In this document: positions 51,642-60,006 of the stretch, one piece after another
How positions within the stretch are numbered: the first letter of the stretch is position 1
How the letters are laid out: every line of letters starts with the position of its first letter
From: Limnohabitans sp. 2KL-1
Lineage (GTDB): Bacteria; Pseudomonadota; Gammaproteobacteria; Burkholderiales; Burkholderiaceae_C
DNA length: 64,000 nt
Direction of reading: 5' to 3'
Assembly: GCF_003063435.1 (NCBI RefSeq)
Contig: NZ_NESL01000007.1
Span: 62,001 to 126,000, forward strand
Program-made: the position numbers and the translations under genes
Notes under the pieces: generated by a model
Seen by the model: only the letters and a program-made list of their open reading frames with translations
The model's database searches: none
Told to the model about the DNA's origin: nothing

Positions 51642-51689
51642 GGGACAAGCCAATTGACAAAATGGGACATTAACTTACCATTTTGGGAC
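51642..51689. promoter_or_regulatory. GGGAC direct repeats and inverted repeat between AraC and the BKACE operon
   Basis: GGGAC occurs at 51642, 51664 and 51685, spaced 22 and 21 bases, two DNA turns, as in AraC-type half-sites. A perfect inverted repeat CAAAATGG/CCATTTTG (51658-51665, 51678-51685) overlaps them. A consensus -35 TTGACA (51654-51659) and TACCAT at 16 bases could be the araC-type gene promoter, allowing autoregulation. Confidence 0.5.
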
Positions 51690-51705
51690 TTTACGGGAAT
51701 CCCCT

Positions 51706-52686
51706 ATGTCCACCCTGATCCGCAGTGCCAGCTTGACCAATTTCACAGAAATTGCGCAGCAATGCGGCCTGGAGCCGCTGACGCTGGTGCGCGCCGTGGG
51801 TTTGCCTGCCAAATGCCTGAGCGATCCGGACTTGAAGATCGACACCAACGCGGTGGTGCGGCTGCTGGAGATGGCAGCCCGCGAAGCGGCAGAGCCCGCA
51901 TTCGGCCTGCGCATGGGCGAGTCGCGCAGGTTGTCCAATCTGGGGCCTTTGGGCTTGCTGCTGCGCGACGAGCCCACTTTGCGCCATGCGCTCGATGCCA
52001 TCGTTCGCCACATCCGTGTGCACAACGAAGCCCTGGTGATTCGGATCGAAGAAGCGGACACGCTGGTCCTGATTCGCGAGGAGTTCGCGATGGACCTTTC
52101 CGAATCACGGCGGCAGGCGGCGGAGTTGGCCATGGCCGTGACCTACCGCATCTTGAGCCTGTTCATGGGTGCAGCATGGCGGCCCCGCCTGGTTTGCTTC
52201 TCTCACGCAGCGCCCGCCAATCGCGCGACACACCACCGTGTGTTTGGCGACCAAGTGGCGTTCAACCACGAGTTCAATGGCTTGATGTGCAGCCAGTCAG
52301 ACCTGGACCAGCCCAACCCCAGCGCCGACCCGGTGATGGCGCGCTATGCGCAGGAGTTGGTGGCATCCAAGGCGGTGGATGCGCCCTCTTTCACGCACCA
52401 GGTGCAACAACTGATTTTGCTTTTGCTGCCCTTGGGTCAGTGCACCGCCGACGTGGTGGCACAGCATCTCGGCTGCGATCGTCGCACCATCACGCGGCGA
52501 CTCGCTGCCGAAGACAACGGCTTTCATCAGTTGGTCGATGACCACCGCCGCCGCATCGTGGGGCAGTACCTGCAAGACAAATCCAGACCGCTGGCGCAGG
52601 TGTCCAGCTTGTTGGGGTTTTCGGCACCGAGCGCATTCTCACGTTGGTACCGTGACCAGTTTGATGCCCGTGCGCGCGATGCTTGA
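51706..52686 (+). CDS. AraC-family transcriptional regulator
   Basis: A 326-residue regulator with an N-terminal domain of the arabinose-binding-like type (FTEIAQQCGLEPLTLVRAVGLP) and two C-terminal helix-turn-helix motifs, ADVVAQHLGCDRRTITRRL and QVSSLLGFSAPSAFSRWYRD. It is divergent from the AhpD-BKACE-Bug-SDR operon, which it most likely activates in response to a substrate. A REP-like palindrome lies behind it. Confidence 0.9.
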   Translation: MSTLIRSASLTNFTEIAQQCGLEPLTLVRAVGLPAKCLSDPDLKIDTNAVVRLLEMAAREAAEPAFGLRMGESRRLSNLGPLGLLLRDEPTLRHALDAIVRHIRVHNEALVIRIEEADTLVLIREEFAMDLSESRRQAAELAMAVTYRILSLFMGAAWRPRLVCFSHAAPANRATHHRVFGDQVAFNHEFNGLMCSQSDLDQPNPSADPVMARYAQELVASKAVDAPSFTHQVQQLILLLLPLGQCTADVVAQHLGCDRRTITRRLAAEDNGFHQLVDDHRRRIVGQYLQDKSRPLAQVSSLLGFSAPSAFSRWYRDQFDARARDA

Positions 52687-52740
52687 GATTGTCTCGTTGA
52701 TCTGCCACGCTGAAGTCTGGAATGCTTGCACCGTGACCCC

Positions 52741-52809
52741 GGTCAGCGGCTTTAGCCCCGACATGCAGCCTGTGCCTAGACCTTCATGTTGGGGCTAAAG
52801 CCACCGACC
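52741..52809. repeat. REP-like palindromic element, copy 2
   Basis: Arms at 52741-52764 and 52786-52809 share the core GGCTTTAGCCCC with copy 1 at 48091-48157. The arms differ at three positions, so this copy is older or less constrained. It sits between the convergent AraC and esterase genes. Confidence 0.7.
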
Positions 52810-52813
52810 TGAT

Positions 52814-53992
52814 TTAGACCAGCGCCGCGTACACCAGATCGCGGAACAAGGGCCGGTAGTAATCCCGCTGGTTGGGTGCCTGGATCATCAGCATGGCATA
52901 CATGTCCAGCGCCGGGTCCACAAAGAAGGTGGTGCCCGCGATGCCACCCCAGTAATACAAGCCAACCGAGCCGGGCACGGGCGACACGCCCAGCTGGGTG
53001 CGCACCGCAAACCCGAGACCAAAGCCGTGACCCGGCGGCAGCAAAGTGCCGTCGGCTGGCATGCCGCCCAGGTGGTCGGCGGTCATGTAGTCCACCGTGT
53101 GGGGGCCGAGCAGGCGCACGCCGTTCAGCTCGCCCCGGTTGCGCAGGCACTGCAAAAAGCGGGTGTAGTCCATGGCCGTGGACATGAGGCCGCCGCCGCC
53201 GCCTTCCATGGCGGGCACATCGCGGGGTTCAAGCACCTTCATCGGCACGCCACCATCGGGGTCATGCGCAAAGGGCTCGGCAATGCAGTGATGCTGCTCG
53301 GGCGGCACGGCAAAGCCGGTGTCCACCATGCCCAGTGGGCCAAAAATCTCGGCTTGCAAAAATGCACCCAGGCCCTGCCCGCTGACCACCTCAACCAAGC
53401 GCCCCAGTACATCGGTGGCGCGGCTGTAGGCCCACACGCTGCCGGGCTGAAACTGCAAAGGCAGCGCCGCCAGCGTTTGCGAAAACTCGGCATTGGTCCG
53501 CTCGCGGGAGGCGATTTTCGCTTGGCCGTACTGCTGCTGCACGGGCGATGTGCCCAAAAATTCATAGGTCAGTCCCGCCGTGTGGCGGAGCAGGTCTTGC
53601 ACCGTGGCTTCTTGCTTGACCGGTTCGAGCCCGTTGGCGGTCGCTACTTGCTGCTTGGCGTATTCAGGCAACCAGCGGCTGACCGGTTCGGAGAGTAGCA
53701 ACTGGCCGCGCTCGACCAGCATCATCACCGCCACCGAAACCACCGGCTTGGTCATCGAATAGATGCGGAAAATGCTGTCGGTCTGCATGGGCGTGCCCTT
53801 GGCCGGGTCTTGCTGGCCCACGGCTTCGAACAAGGCGATCTGACCGCGCCGAGCAATCATGGCAACGGCACCGGGAAGTCGCCCACTGTCCACTTCGCGC
53901 CGCAGCACGTCCATCAGGCGCTGGGTGCGGTCAGGGCACAAGCCCACTTCAGCAGGGAGGGCATGGGCAAGAGGAGTGTGGTTGGTGGTCAT
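52814..53992 (-). CDS. Family VIII carboxylesterase / class C beta-lactamase-like serine hydrolase
   Basis: A 392-residue serine hydrolase. The SxxK nucleophile motif is S79-M-T-K82 (IYSMTKPV), the second motif is the Tyr of VWAYSRATD, and WGG (YYWGGIAGT) replaces the KTG box of true beta-lactamases, as in family VIII esterases. No clear signal peptide is present, so it is likely cytoplasmic. ATG 53992 is preferred; an upstream GTG would add eleven unrelated residues. Confidence 0.88.
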   Translation of the reverse strand: MTTNHTPLAHALPAEVGLCPDRTQRLMDVLRREVDSGRLPGAVAMIARRGQIALFEAVGQQDPAKGTPMQTDSIFRIYSMTKPVVSVAVMMLVERGQLLLSEPVSRWLPEYAKQQVATANGLEPVKQEATVQDLLRHTAGLTYEFLGTSPVQQQYGQAKIASRERTNAEFSQTLAALPLQFQPGSVWAYSRATDVLGRLVEVVSGQGLGAFLQAEIFGPLGMVDTGFAVPPEQHHCIAEPFAHDPDGGVPMKVLEPRDVPAMEGGGGGLMSTAMDYTRFLQCLRNRGELNGVRLLGPHTVDYMTADHLGGMPADGTLLPPGHGFGLGFAVRTQLGVSPVPGSVGLYYWGGIAGTTFFVDPALDMYAMLMIQAPNQRDYYRPLFRDLVYAALV

Positions 53993-54096
53993 TGAGGGGC
54001 TCCAGAACAAGGGTGTTTTGTACACCAGTGTTCGCTACGGGCTTATCACCCAAAGCACCCGAAAAGGTGAGCTGTGCAAACCGGGATGGGTCAAGC

Positions 54097-54128
54097 TACA
54101 ATACTTGTCCAATATATTGAACAAGTAT
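54097..54128 (+). promoter_or_regulatory. Promoter and operator of the YefM/YoeB operon
   Basis: TACAAT at 54097-54102 is a good -10. A 28-base palindrome at 54101-54128 (ends ATACTTGT/ACAAGTAT, centre AATATATT, one mismatched pair) overlaps the start site and ends five bases before the antitoxin ATG, so the antitoxin should autoregulate here. Confidence 0.65.
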
Positions 54129-54133
54129 GAGCC

Positions 54134-54388
54134 ATGCGAATCATCAGTTATTCCGAAGCACGTAACGGACTGAAGTCAGTGCTGGACGGCGTAGAAGACG
54201 ATGCCGACATCACCATCATCACCCGCCGCGACGGCGGCGATGCGGTGGTGATGTCCATGGCGCACTACCAGAGCATGGCCGAAACCCTGCACCTGCTGTC
54301 CAGTCCGGCCAATGCAGCCCACTTGGCAGCATCCATTGCCGAGCACAAAGCCGGCAAAGCCAAACGACGCGAATTGCTCGCTTCATGA
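54134..54388 (+). CDS. yefM: YefM/Phd-family antitoxin
   Basis: An 84-residue antitoxin. The N-terminal DNA-binding part MRIISYSEARNGLKSVLDGV and the VVMSMAHYQSMAETLHLL block are typical of YefM. The C-terminal tail, rich in Ala, Lys and Glu, would wrap the toxin. It overlaps yoeB by four bases and represses its own promoter by analogy. Confidence 0.93.
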   Translation: MRIISYSEARNGLKSVLDGVEDDADITIITRRDGGDAVVMSMAHYQSMAETLHLLSSPANAAHLAASIAEHKAGKAKRRELLAS

Positions 54389-54648
54389 GCCGGGGGATTG
54401 CCTTCACCTCGCATGCATGGGCGGATTACCTGTACTGGCAAGGACAGGACAAAAAGACACTCAAGCGCATCAATCTGTTGATCGATGCCGCTCGGCGCGA
54501 CCCCTTTGAAGGCATTGGCAAGCCCGAGCCCCTGCTGGGCAATCTGTCTGGCTATTGGTCCAGACGCATCGATGATGTACATCGGCTGGTCTATGCCGTG
54601 GACGATGTGGAGCTGACCGTGATTGCCTGTCGGGGGCATTACCAGTAA
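54385..54648 (+). CDS. yoeB: YoeB-family mRNA interferase toxin
   Basis: An 87-residue RelE-fold toxin that cleaves mRNA at the ribosomal A site. The family residues are present: Glu in PFEGIGKPEPL, Arg in GYWSRRID, and the terminal RGHY pair, with WADYLYWQGQD at the N terminus. It appears intact. It ends five bases from the convergent P450 stop. Confidence 0.93.
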   Translation: MSRGIAFTSHAWADYLYWQGQDKKTLKRINLLIDAARRDPFEGIGKPEPLLGNLSGYWSRRIDDVHRLVYAVDDVELTVIACRGHYQ

Positions 54649-54653
54649 GCGAC

Positions 54654-56057
54654 TCAACCGATCTGTGGGGGTGTGATGGCGGCCCTTTGATGCAGTTTCA
54701 GTCGAATGGCTTGCGCAGGCCGCAAAGTCACAGCCAGATCACCTTCGGGCCATGGTTCACCTTCAGGCCATTCCAATCGAAAACGCTGCATCAGCATGGC
54801 GCCGATCAAAGCCATTTCAAGCATGGCGAAGTGCTGACCGATGCAGACCCGTGGGCCCGTGCCAAAGGGCATCCATGCGCCGCGTGGGATGTCTGGTGCA
54901 CCGGGCAAAAAGCGCTCTGGCTTGAATTCATCGGGTGACTCGAACCACCGTGCATCGCGCTGGATGACATAGGGCGTGAAGGCGATCAAATGGCCTTGGG
55001 GCACGGTCCACGGCCCGACTGTCACCTCCTGGGTTGTGCGTCGTGTCATCAAGACTGCGGCTGGCGGGTAAAGGCGCATGGCTTCTTTGAGGCTCGCTTG
55101 CAGCCAAGGCAGTTGCTGCAAAGTGGCCGGTGTTGGCGTCTCGCCTTGCAGCACCGCATCTATTTCGGCGTGGATGCGATCGGCCACTTCGGGGTGACGA
55201 GCGATCAGGCCGCTCCACCAGGTCATGGCGGTGGCCGTGGTTTCATGGCCGGCCTGAAACATCACCATGGTCTGGTCGTGCAGCTCTTGCGCGCTCAGAC
55301 CTTGGTCTGGGTTCTCGGGGTCGCGGGCTTGTCGCAACATGGTCAGTAGCTCTTCACCACCGTGCTCGGTGGCTGGTGGTTGTGCCTGAATGTGTTGCTG
55401 GATCAATTGGTCCAGCGTTCGTTTGGCATGGCGCACTTTGCGCACCGATGGCAGAGGCATCCATAAGGGCCAGGAAAATGGTTTGAACAGTTCCGCGATG
55501 CCCGAATGGCTCAAAGTCTGTATGGCCTCTGAGATGGGACGGGCATCGGTGACGTGGTGAGCACCGAACAGCGCACGCAAAATCACATCGAGCGTCATGT
55601 CCGTCATGAGGGTGTCCATGTCCACGCTTAGCTCAGACGGGCTAAAGGCCAGTGTGTTCAGAGCGTCCGAGGTCGCTGATGCCATCAGTGCGGCATAGCC
55701 CGCCACCCGCTTGGGCGTGAAGCCGGGTTGCAGCATGCGGCGTTGGCGCTGCCACAGTGCGCCCTCGGTCACCAGCACACTTTGCCCCATAGAGACACTG
55801 AAAACATCGGTGGCGCGTTCCCAACGGATCAGTGCGTCGGCTTGGTCCACCAGCACTTCGCGCACCCATTCAGGGTGAAAGACGTGGGTGATGTGTTCGT
55901 TGAGAACCTGCACATGGGCCGCGTCCGGGAGTTGGCGCTGCAAGTCAGCCACAAAGCCCAGGTAGTCGGCTTTCATGGTGCGCAGGAGGTTCAGTCCCCA
56001 CAGGGGGGCAGAAGGGCCGGGGGGTAATGCGTGCGAGGCTTGGGTTTGTGTGTTCAT
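54654..56057 (-). CDS. Cytochrome P450
   Basis: A 467-residue monooxygenase. The I-helix oxygen-activation motif is AGHETTATA, the K-helix ExxR is EAMR, and the heme loop FGTGPRVCIGQHFA carries the ligand Cys. The N terminus has a proline-rich LPPGPSAPLWG but no membrane anchor, so it is soluble. The sequence belongs to the CYP4/CYP102-like clan, often fatty-acid hydroxylases; the substrate is not known. No ferredoxin or reductase gene is adjacent. It is divergent from an AraC-type gene, with about 100 bases between. Confidence 0.93.
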   Translation of the reverse strand: MNTQTQASHALPPGPSAPLWGLNLLRTMKADYLGFVADLQRQLPDAAHVQVLNEHITHVFHPEWVREVLVDQADALIRWERATDVFSVSMGQSVLVTEGALWQRQRRMLQPGFTPKRVAGYAALMASATSDALNTLAFSPSELSVDMDTLMTDMTLDVILRALFGAHHVTDARPISEAIQTLSHSGIAELFKPFSWPLWMPLPSVRKVRHAKRTLDQLIQQHIQAQPPATEHGGEELLTMLRQARDPENPDQGLSAQELHDQTMVMFQAGHETTATAMTWWSGLIARHPEVADRIHAEIDAVLQGETPTPATLQQLPWLQASLKEAMRLYPPAAVLMTRRTTQEVTVGPWTVPQGHLIAFTPYVIQRDARWFESPDEFKPERFLPGAPDIPRGAWMPFGTGPRVCIGQHFAMLEMALIGAMLMQRFRLEWPEGEPWPEGDLAVTLRPAQAIRLKLHQRAAITPPQIG

Positions 56058-56157
56058 GGCGCGATCTTGCGTGTCGTACGGGTGCGGCGTCTTGAATCGA
56101 ATCGACACTTTGGGTTTATCCGTTTGGCGTGGATGACCGCTTACCTATACTTTGGCC

Positions 56158-57120
56158 ATGTTGTCTGTTCATGCTTCACCCCGGTTTTCGCCTGTCCGCC
56201 ACTGGTTGCCGCCCTGGGGGCTGCATGCCTGTGTGCGAGCAGTGATGTGGCGCAGCACCGTGGGCATGGGTTTGACCGAATCGCAGCGCTGGGGGCATTA
56301 CCCTGCAGGCCCCGTGTGCACCATCAGTTACCTGCTTCAGGGCAGCATCGACGTGCTGGCTGCAGGTGTGGGCCATGATGCCTTTTCTGCACGCCAGCCC
56401 GTGCCACGCATGTCTGTGATGGGGCCGCACAGTTTGCCCCGCAGCGCTTTTTATGGCCCAGAAGCAGAAGGCGTGATGCTCATTTTGTACCCGGATGCCT
56501 TTTGGGCCATGACCGGTGTGCCACCGCAGACCCTGGGTGATCAGATAGTCGATGCGCACAGCGTATTGCCTCCGGCCTTGTTGGCAGTGTGCAAGCGCTT
56601 GTTCGAGGCGGGTGATGTTGACCTCGGTGTGCAGCGGCTGTTTGCTGATCTGTTGCCCCTCTGGCAGCAGCGTGCGCAGGATCTGCCTGAACACAACGGA
56701 CAGCCCCGTGAATGGGGACAGAACCTTGCGCCGTGGATGGAAGCCTTGGCCATGCGGGCCGCAGCCACTGGATGGGGCCGCAGCTTGCGGCAGTCGGAGC
56801 GGCGCATCAAGCAGTGGACAGGTTGGTCTTTGCGCAAATTGCAAGGCTCCGTCAGGGGCGAGTCTGCTTTTTTCGCGGTGATGGAAGCCATGCTCGAAGA
56901 GCGACTCGATTGGGCGCAGATTGCGCTGGACAACGGGTTTTCAGACCAGAGCCATTTCATCCGAGAGACTCGCCGCATCACCGGGTTCAGCCCCGAGGCT
57001 TTGCGCCATGGCTTCATCCATGAAGAAGCGTTTTGGGTCTATCGGGCGTGGGCTCAATTGGCGGGCTTTCAAACGGCACCCGACATTGTCGCGTCTTCCC
57101 ACTTTGGCCTGCGGCCTTGA
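56158..57120 (+). CDS. AraC-family transcriptional regulator next to P450
   Basis: A 320-residue regulator. The N-terminal half is a sensory domain I do not recognise; the C-terminal helix-turn-helix includes DWAQIALDNGFSDQSHFIRETRRITGFSP, the classical AraC second motif. Divergent placement makes the P450 gene its likely target. ATG 56158 is preferred over a TTG two codons upstream. The N-terminal cupin motifs of AraC are not evident. Confidence 0.87.
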   Translation: MLSVHASPRFSPVRHWLPPWGLHACVRAVMWRSTVGMGLTESQRWGHYPAGPVCTISYLLQGSIDVLAAGVGHDAFSARQPVPRMSVMGPHSLPRSAFYGPEAEGVMLILYPDAFWAMTGVPPQTLGDQIVDAHSVLPPALLAVCKRLFEAGDVDLGVQRLFADLLPLWQQRAQDLPEHNGQPREWGQNLAPWMEALAMRAAATGWGRSLRQSERRIKQWTGWSLRKLQGSVRGESAFFAVMEAMLEERLDWAQIALDNGFSDQSHFIRETRRITGFSPEALRHGFIHEEAFWVYRAWAQLAGFQTAPDIVASSHFGLRP

Positions 57121-57167
57121 AACTCCGCAGCCATAATCAGCCAGCATTCGACAAACACAAAAGCACT

Positions 57168-58956
57168 ATGCGAACAGCTCAAGATTTGCTCACTGAACTC
57201 AATGCCAGCGATGAGTCGACGCGCATTGAAGCCAAACGTGCCCGTGAAATGGGTAAATCTATTTTGGAAACGGTCATTGCGTTTGCCAACGAACCAGGTC
57301 TGGGCGGTGGGTATTTGTTGCTGGGTGTGGATTGGGCCGTTAATGAAAAGGGCGATGTTCGTTATTGGCCCGAAGGTGTGCCTGATCCGGATAAGTTGCA
57401 ACGTGATTTGGCCACCATGTGTGCCAGCACGTTGAATGTGGTGCTGCGGCCAGAGATCGCAGTCGAGCGGTTGGATGAGCGGACGGTGATTGTGGTGTTT
57501 GTCCCTGAAGCCGATGTCAGCCAAAAACCTGTCTATTTGACGGCGACAGGTTTGCCTAAGGGGGCGTATCGCCGCGTTGGTTCTACCGATCAACGTTGTG
57601 TAGATGAAGATCTGTGGATATTGCGGGGGTCCAGTCAGCCGCAAATTGGAGGCTTTGTCAGCCGTGCGGCGTGTAGGGGACGAGGTCAAGCCGACGCTGG
57701 CCGGTGTGGTGCTTTTTGGCAAGCCCATGGCTTTGCAGCGCTTGTTTCCGGCGTTGCGGATGGACTATGTGCGGGTGGTGGGTACGCAGTGGCTTGATGA
57801 CCCGGAGTCACGATTCACATCGGTGGATATTCGCCAACCTCTCATGCTGGCTTTGCCCAAGATGGAGGCGGCGATTGTGGATGACTTGCCTCGCGGTTTT
57901 CGTTTGCCTGAGGGCGAGTTACAAAGTCAACAAGTGCCTTTGTTGCCGCGCAAGGTGATTCGTGAAGCACTTGCCAATGCAGTGATGCACCGAAGTTACC
58001 AAGACCACAGTCCTGTGCAGATCGTGCGCTACAGCAATCGGATCGAGATTTTGAATCCGGGCTTCTCGCTGAAGGATATGAGCAGTTTGGGGGCTCCAGG
58101 TTCAAGACTGCGCAATCCGGCCATTGCAGCTGTATTGCATGAGATCAATTGGGCCGAAACAAAAGGTTCAGGAATTCGAACCATGCGGCGGTTGGCGGCA
58201 GACGCAGGACTGCAACTTCCTGAGTTTTCGTCAGATCGACAAAGAAATGAGTTCAGGGCAACGCTGTTTTTGCATCATTTGCTGACGGAAGAGGATTTTG
58301 CTTGGCTCAAAAATTTGTCGGGTGACTCTGTGTCTGCCGATGAGGCCAAGGTTTTGATTTACGCCCGAGAAACCGGCGCTGTCGACAACACCGCCTGTCG
58401 GGACTTTTCCGGTTTGGATACTTTGCAGGCCAGTAATTTGTTGCGTCGATTACGCGATAAGGGATTACTGGAAAAGCAGGGGGCTGGAAATCGGACGCAC
58501 TATGTATTACTGGAACGAGCAAGGGATAACCCTGGAATGGGTGATCTTTTTGGCGGTGTGGGTGGCAAGCTGGAGCCTGAAGGTGGCAAGCTGGAGCCTG
58601 AAGGTGGCAAGCTGGAGCCTGAAGGTGGCAACCTAGAGCTCTCGTCGAATATGCAAGCTTTGCCGCCCTTACCTGAGAACTTAGCTCTTCGTTTGCTTGA
58701 TCCCGGCAAGCGAATGGGGACTTTAGGCTTGCGTCAGTTGATTTTGGACTTGTGCTCTTGGCAAGCGTTGCGGGCAGATGAGTTGGCAACATTGCTGCAC
58801 AAAGACAAGAAATACCTGCGCAACAAGCACCTCACGCCCATGGTGCAGGCAAAAGAGTTGTCATTCTTGTATCCAGAATCACCCAACCATAAATGGCAGG
58901 CTTATTTGCCTTCAAATGCAAGCCCCAGCAGATTGAACGAAGGCAATCGCCTTTGA
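57168..58956 (+). pseudogene. Frameshifted AlbA_2 (Schlafen-like)/COG2865 ATPase-type transcriptional regulator
   Basis: Two frames encode one family. Frame A (57168 to about 57610) has the AlbA_2 domain: RIEAKRAREMGKSILETVIAFAN, GGGYLLLGVDW, GAYRRVGSTDQRCVDEDL. Frame +1, from about 57640, continues with RRVGDEVKPTLAGVVLFG, PRKVIREALANAVMHRSYQDH and a GHKL-like core, then winged helices up to 58956. In the family I would expect about 65-75 residues between the last frame A block and KPTLAG, so a deletion as well as a frameshift is inferred. Independent restart at 57604 is unlikely. The 3' part holds a 21-base tandem repeat. Confidence 0.75.
58561..58638 (+). repeat. 21-base in-frame tandem repeat
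   Basis: Three identical copies of a 21-base unit starting GGTGGCAAGCTGGAG (58561-58623) and a degenerate fourth encode GGKLEPE repeats in the ATPase-like pseudogene, between its domain core and the C-terminal winged helix. Confidence 0.9.
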
Positions 58957-59009
58957 TGAGAGTCTTGAAATAACTCACTCCCAAGCCCCGTCCCCCTTTG
59001 CGCGTCGCT

Positions 59010-59837
59010 TCAGCCCCCAGCCCACGATTGCAGTGTTTTTGCGACCAGGCCATCGGTTGCTATGACGTGTTCAAGCACCGAAAAATGGTCGGCGTGGGCC
59101 ACCGCCGAGCACTGCGCCAGATTGCCCTGAAGCTGCCACAAACGCGCCATGTCTTGGCTTTGGGCATGAAACGCTGGGGTTTCGGCGTCGCCCCACACGA
59201 ACAAGGCCGGGGTGGCGCCTGGCCGCACACGGTGTGTGGGTGAGCAGGCCCGTGCCGAGTTGGCATCAAGTTGCAGCCGGGTGTTGAGCGTGGTGTCCAG
59301 CAGGGGCTGCAGGTCGTACACGCCACTGATGGCCACGACACCTGAAATTGGCAGCGGCGCTGCGACAGAGGCTTGCAGCAAAGCCAGCTCAATCGCCAGG
59401 TGGGCACCTGCGGAATGACCGCAGAGCACGATCGGGCCGGTGCGCCCTCGTTCGGTTTGATGGGTGGCGATTTTTTGCAAAGCCTGCGCAGCCGAGGCCA
59501 CGATGTTCGCCACGCTCACTTCGGGGCACAAGGGGTAGTTGACCAGTGCCATGTCCCAGCCCATGGCGTTGAAGGCGGGTGCCAGGAATCGGAACTGCGA
59601 TTTGTCGCGTGACTGCCAGTAACCCGCATGAAAGTAGACCACGGTGCCCAGCGCCTTGGTGTCGCTGGAGTGCACATCCACCACTTCGCGTGCATGCCGG
59701 CCATAAGGCAGGTCCAGTTCCCAGCCGGGCATCGTCAGTGCTTGGGCATTACGGGCTTCAAAGCGGGCCAGCAACTCGCCAAAGCTTTCGCGCATCTGGC
59801 CTGTGACGTACTGGAATTCGGCGGTGTTGGGGTGCAT
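59010..59837 (-). CDS. Alpha/beta hydrolase, kynurenine formamidase-like
   Basis: A 275-residue alpha/beta hydrolase. The oxyanion motif HAGYW and nucleophile elbow GHSAGAH are arranged as in the HSL/arylformamidase group; the catalytic His is probably in VAHADHFSVLE. The substrate is unknown, and no tryptophan catabolism gene is nearby. ATG 59837 yields the best N terminus. It is divergent from the sulfatase, with a LysR-type box between them. Confidence 0.82.
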   Translation of the reverse strand: MHPNTAEFQYVTGQMRESFGELLARFEARNAQALTMPGWELDLPYGRHAREVVDVHSSDTKALGTVVYFHAGYWQSRDKSQFRFLAPAFNAMGWDMALVNYPLCPEVSVANIVASAAQALQKIATHQTERGRTGPIVLCGHSAGAHLAIELALLQASVAAPLPISGVVAISGVYDLQPLLDTTLNTRLQLDANSARACSPTHRVRPGATPALFVWGDAETPAFHAQSQDMARLWQLQGNLAQCSAVAHADHFSVLEHVIATDGLVAKTLQSWAGG

Positions 59838-59902
59838 GGGTGCCAGTGTATTCAGTTGAGCCGGCGCAAGGGCTACCCTTGGGCCTGATTGAAATTCAAG
59901 CC

Positions 59903-59920
59903 GATAACCCTTGGTAATCG
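59903..59920. promoter_or_regulatory. LysR-type operator upstream of sulfatase
   Basis: GATAACCCTTGGTAATCG contains AT-N11-AT dyad symmetry, the T-N11-A pattern of LysR regulators. Its reverse complement matches 17 of 18 bases of the site beside the lysR gene at 63336-63353. Confidence 0.65.
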
Positions 59921-60006
59921 GCTTTAAAAAATACGATTGGATGGCGGGCCGTGCTCTGCCTAGGATGGGCCATCGTTCACTTGTGCCTGCACCAGGCCCC
60001 GCCGTC

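Noticed and set aside
57604..58956. An independent gene starting at ATG 57604
   Set aside because: No ribosome binding site is seen, and its homology begins in the middle of a known protein family whose N-terminal half lies just upstream in another frame.
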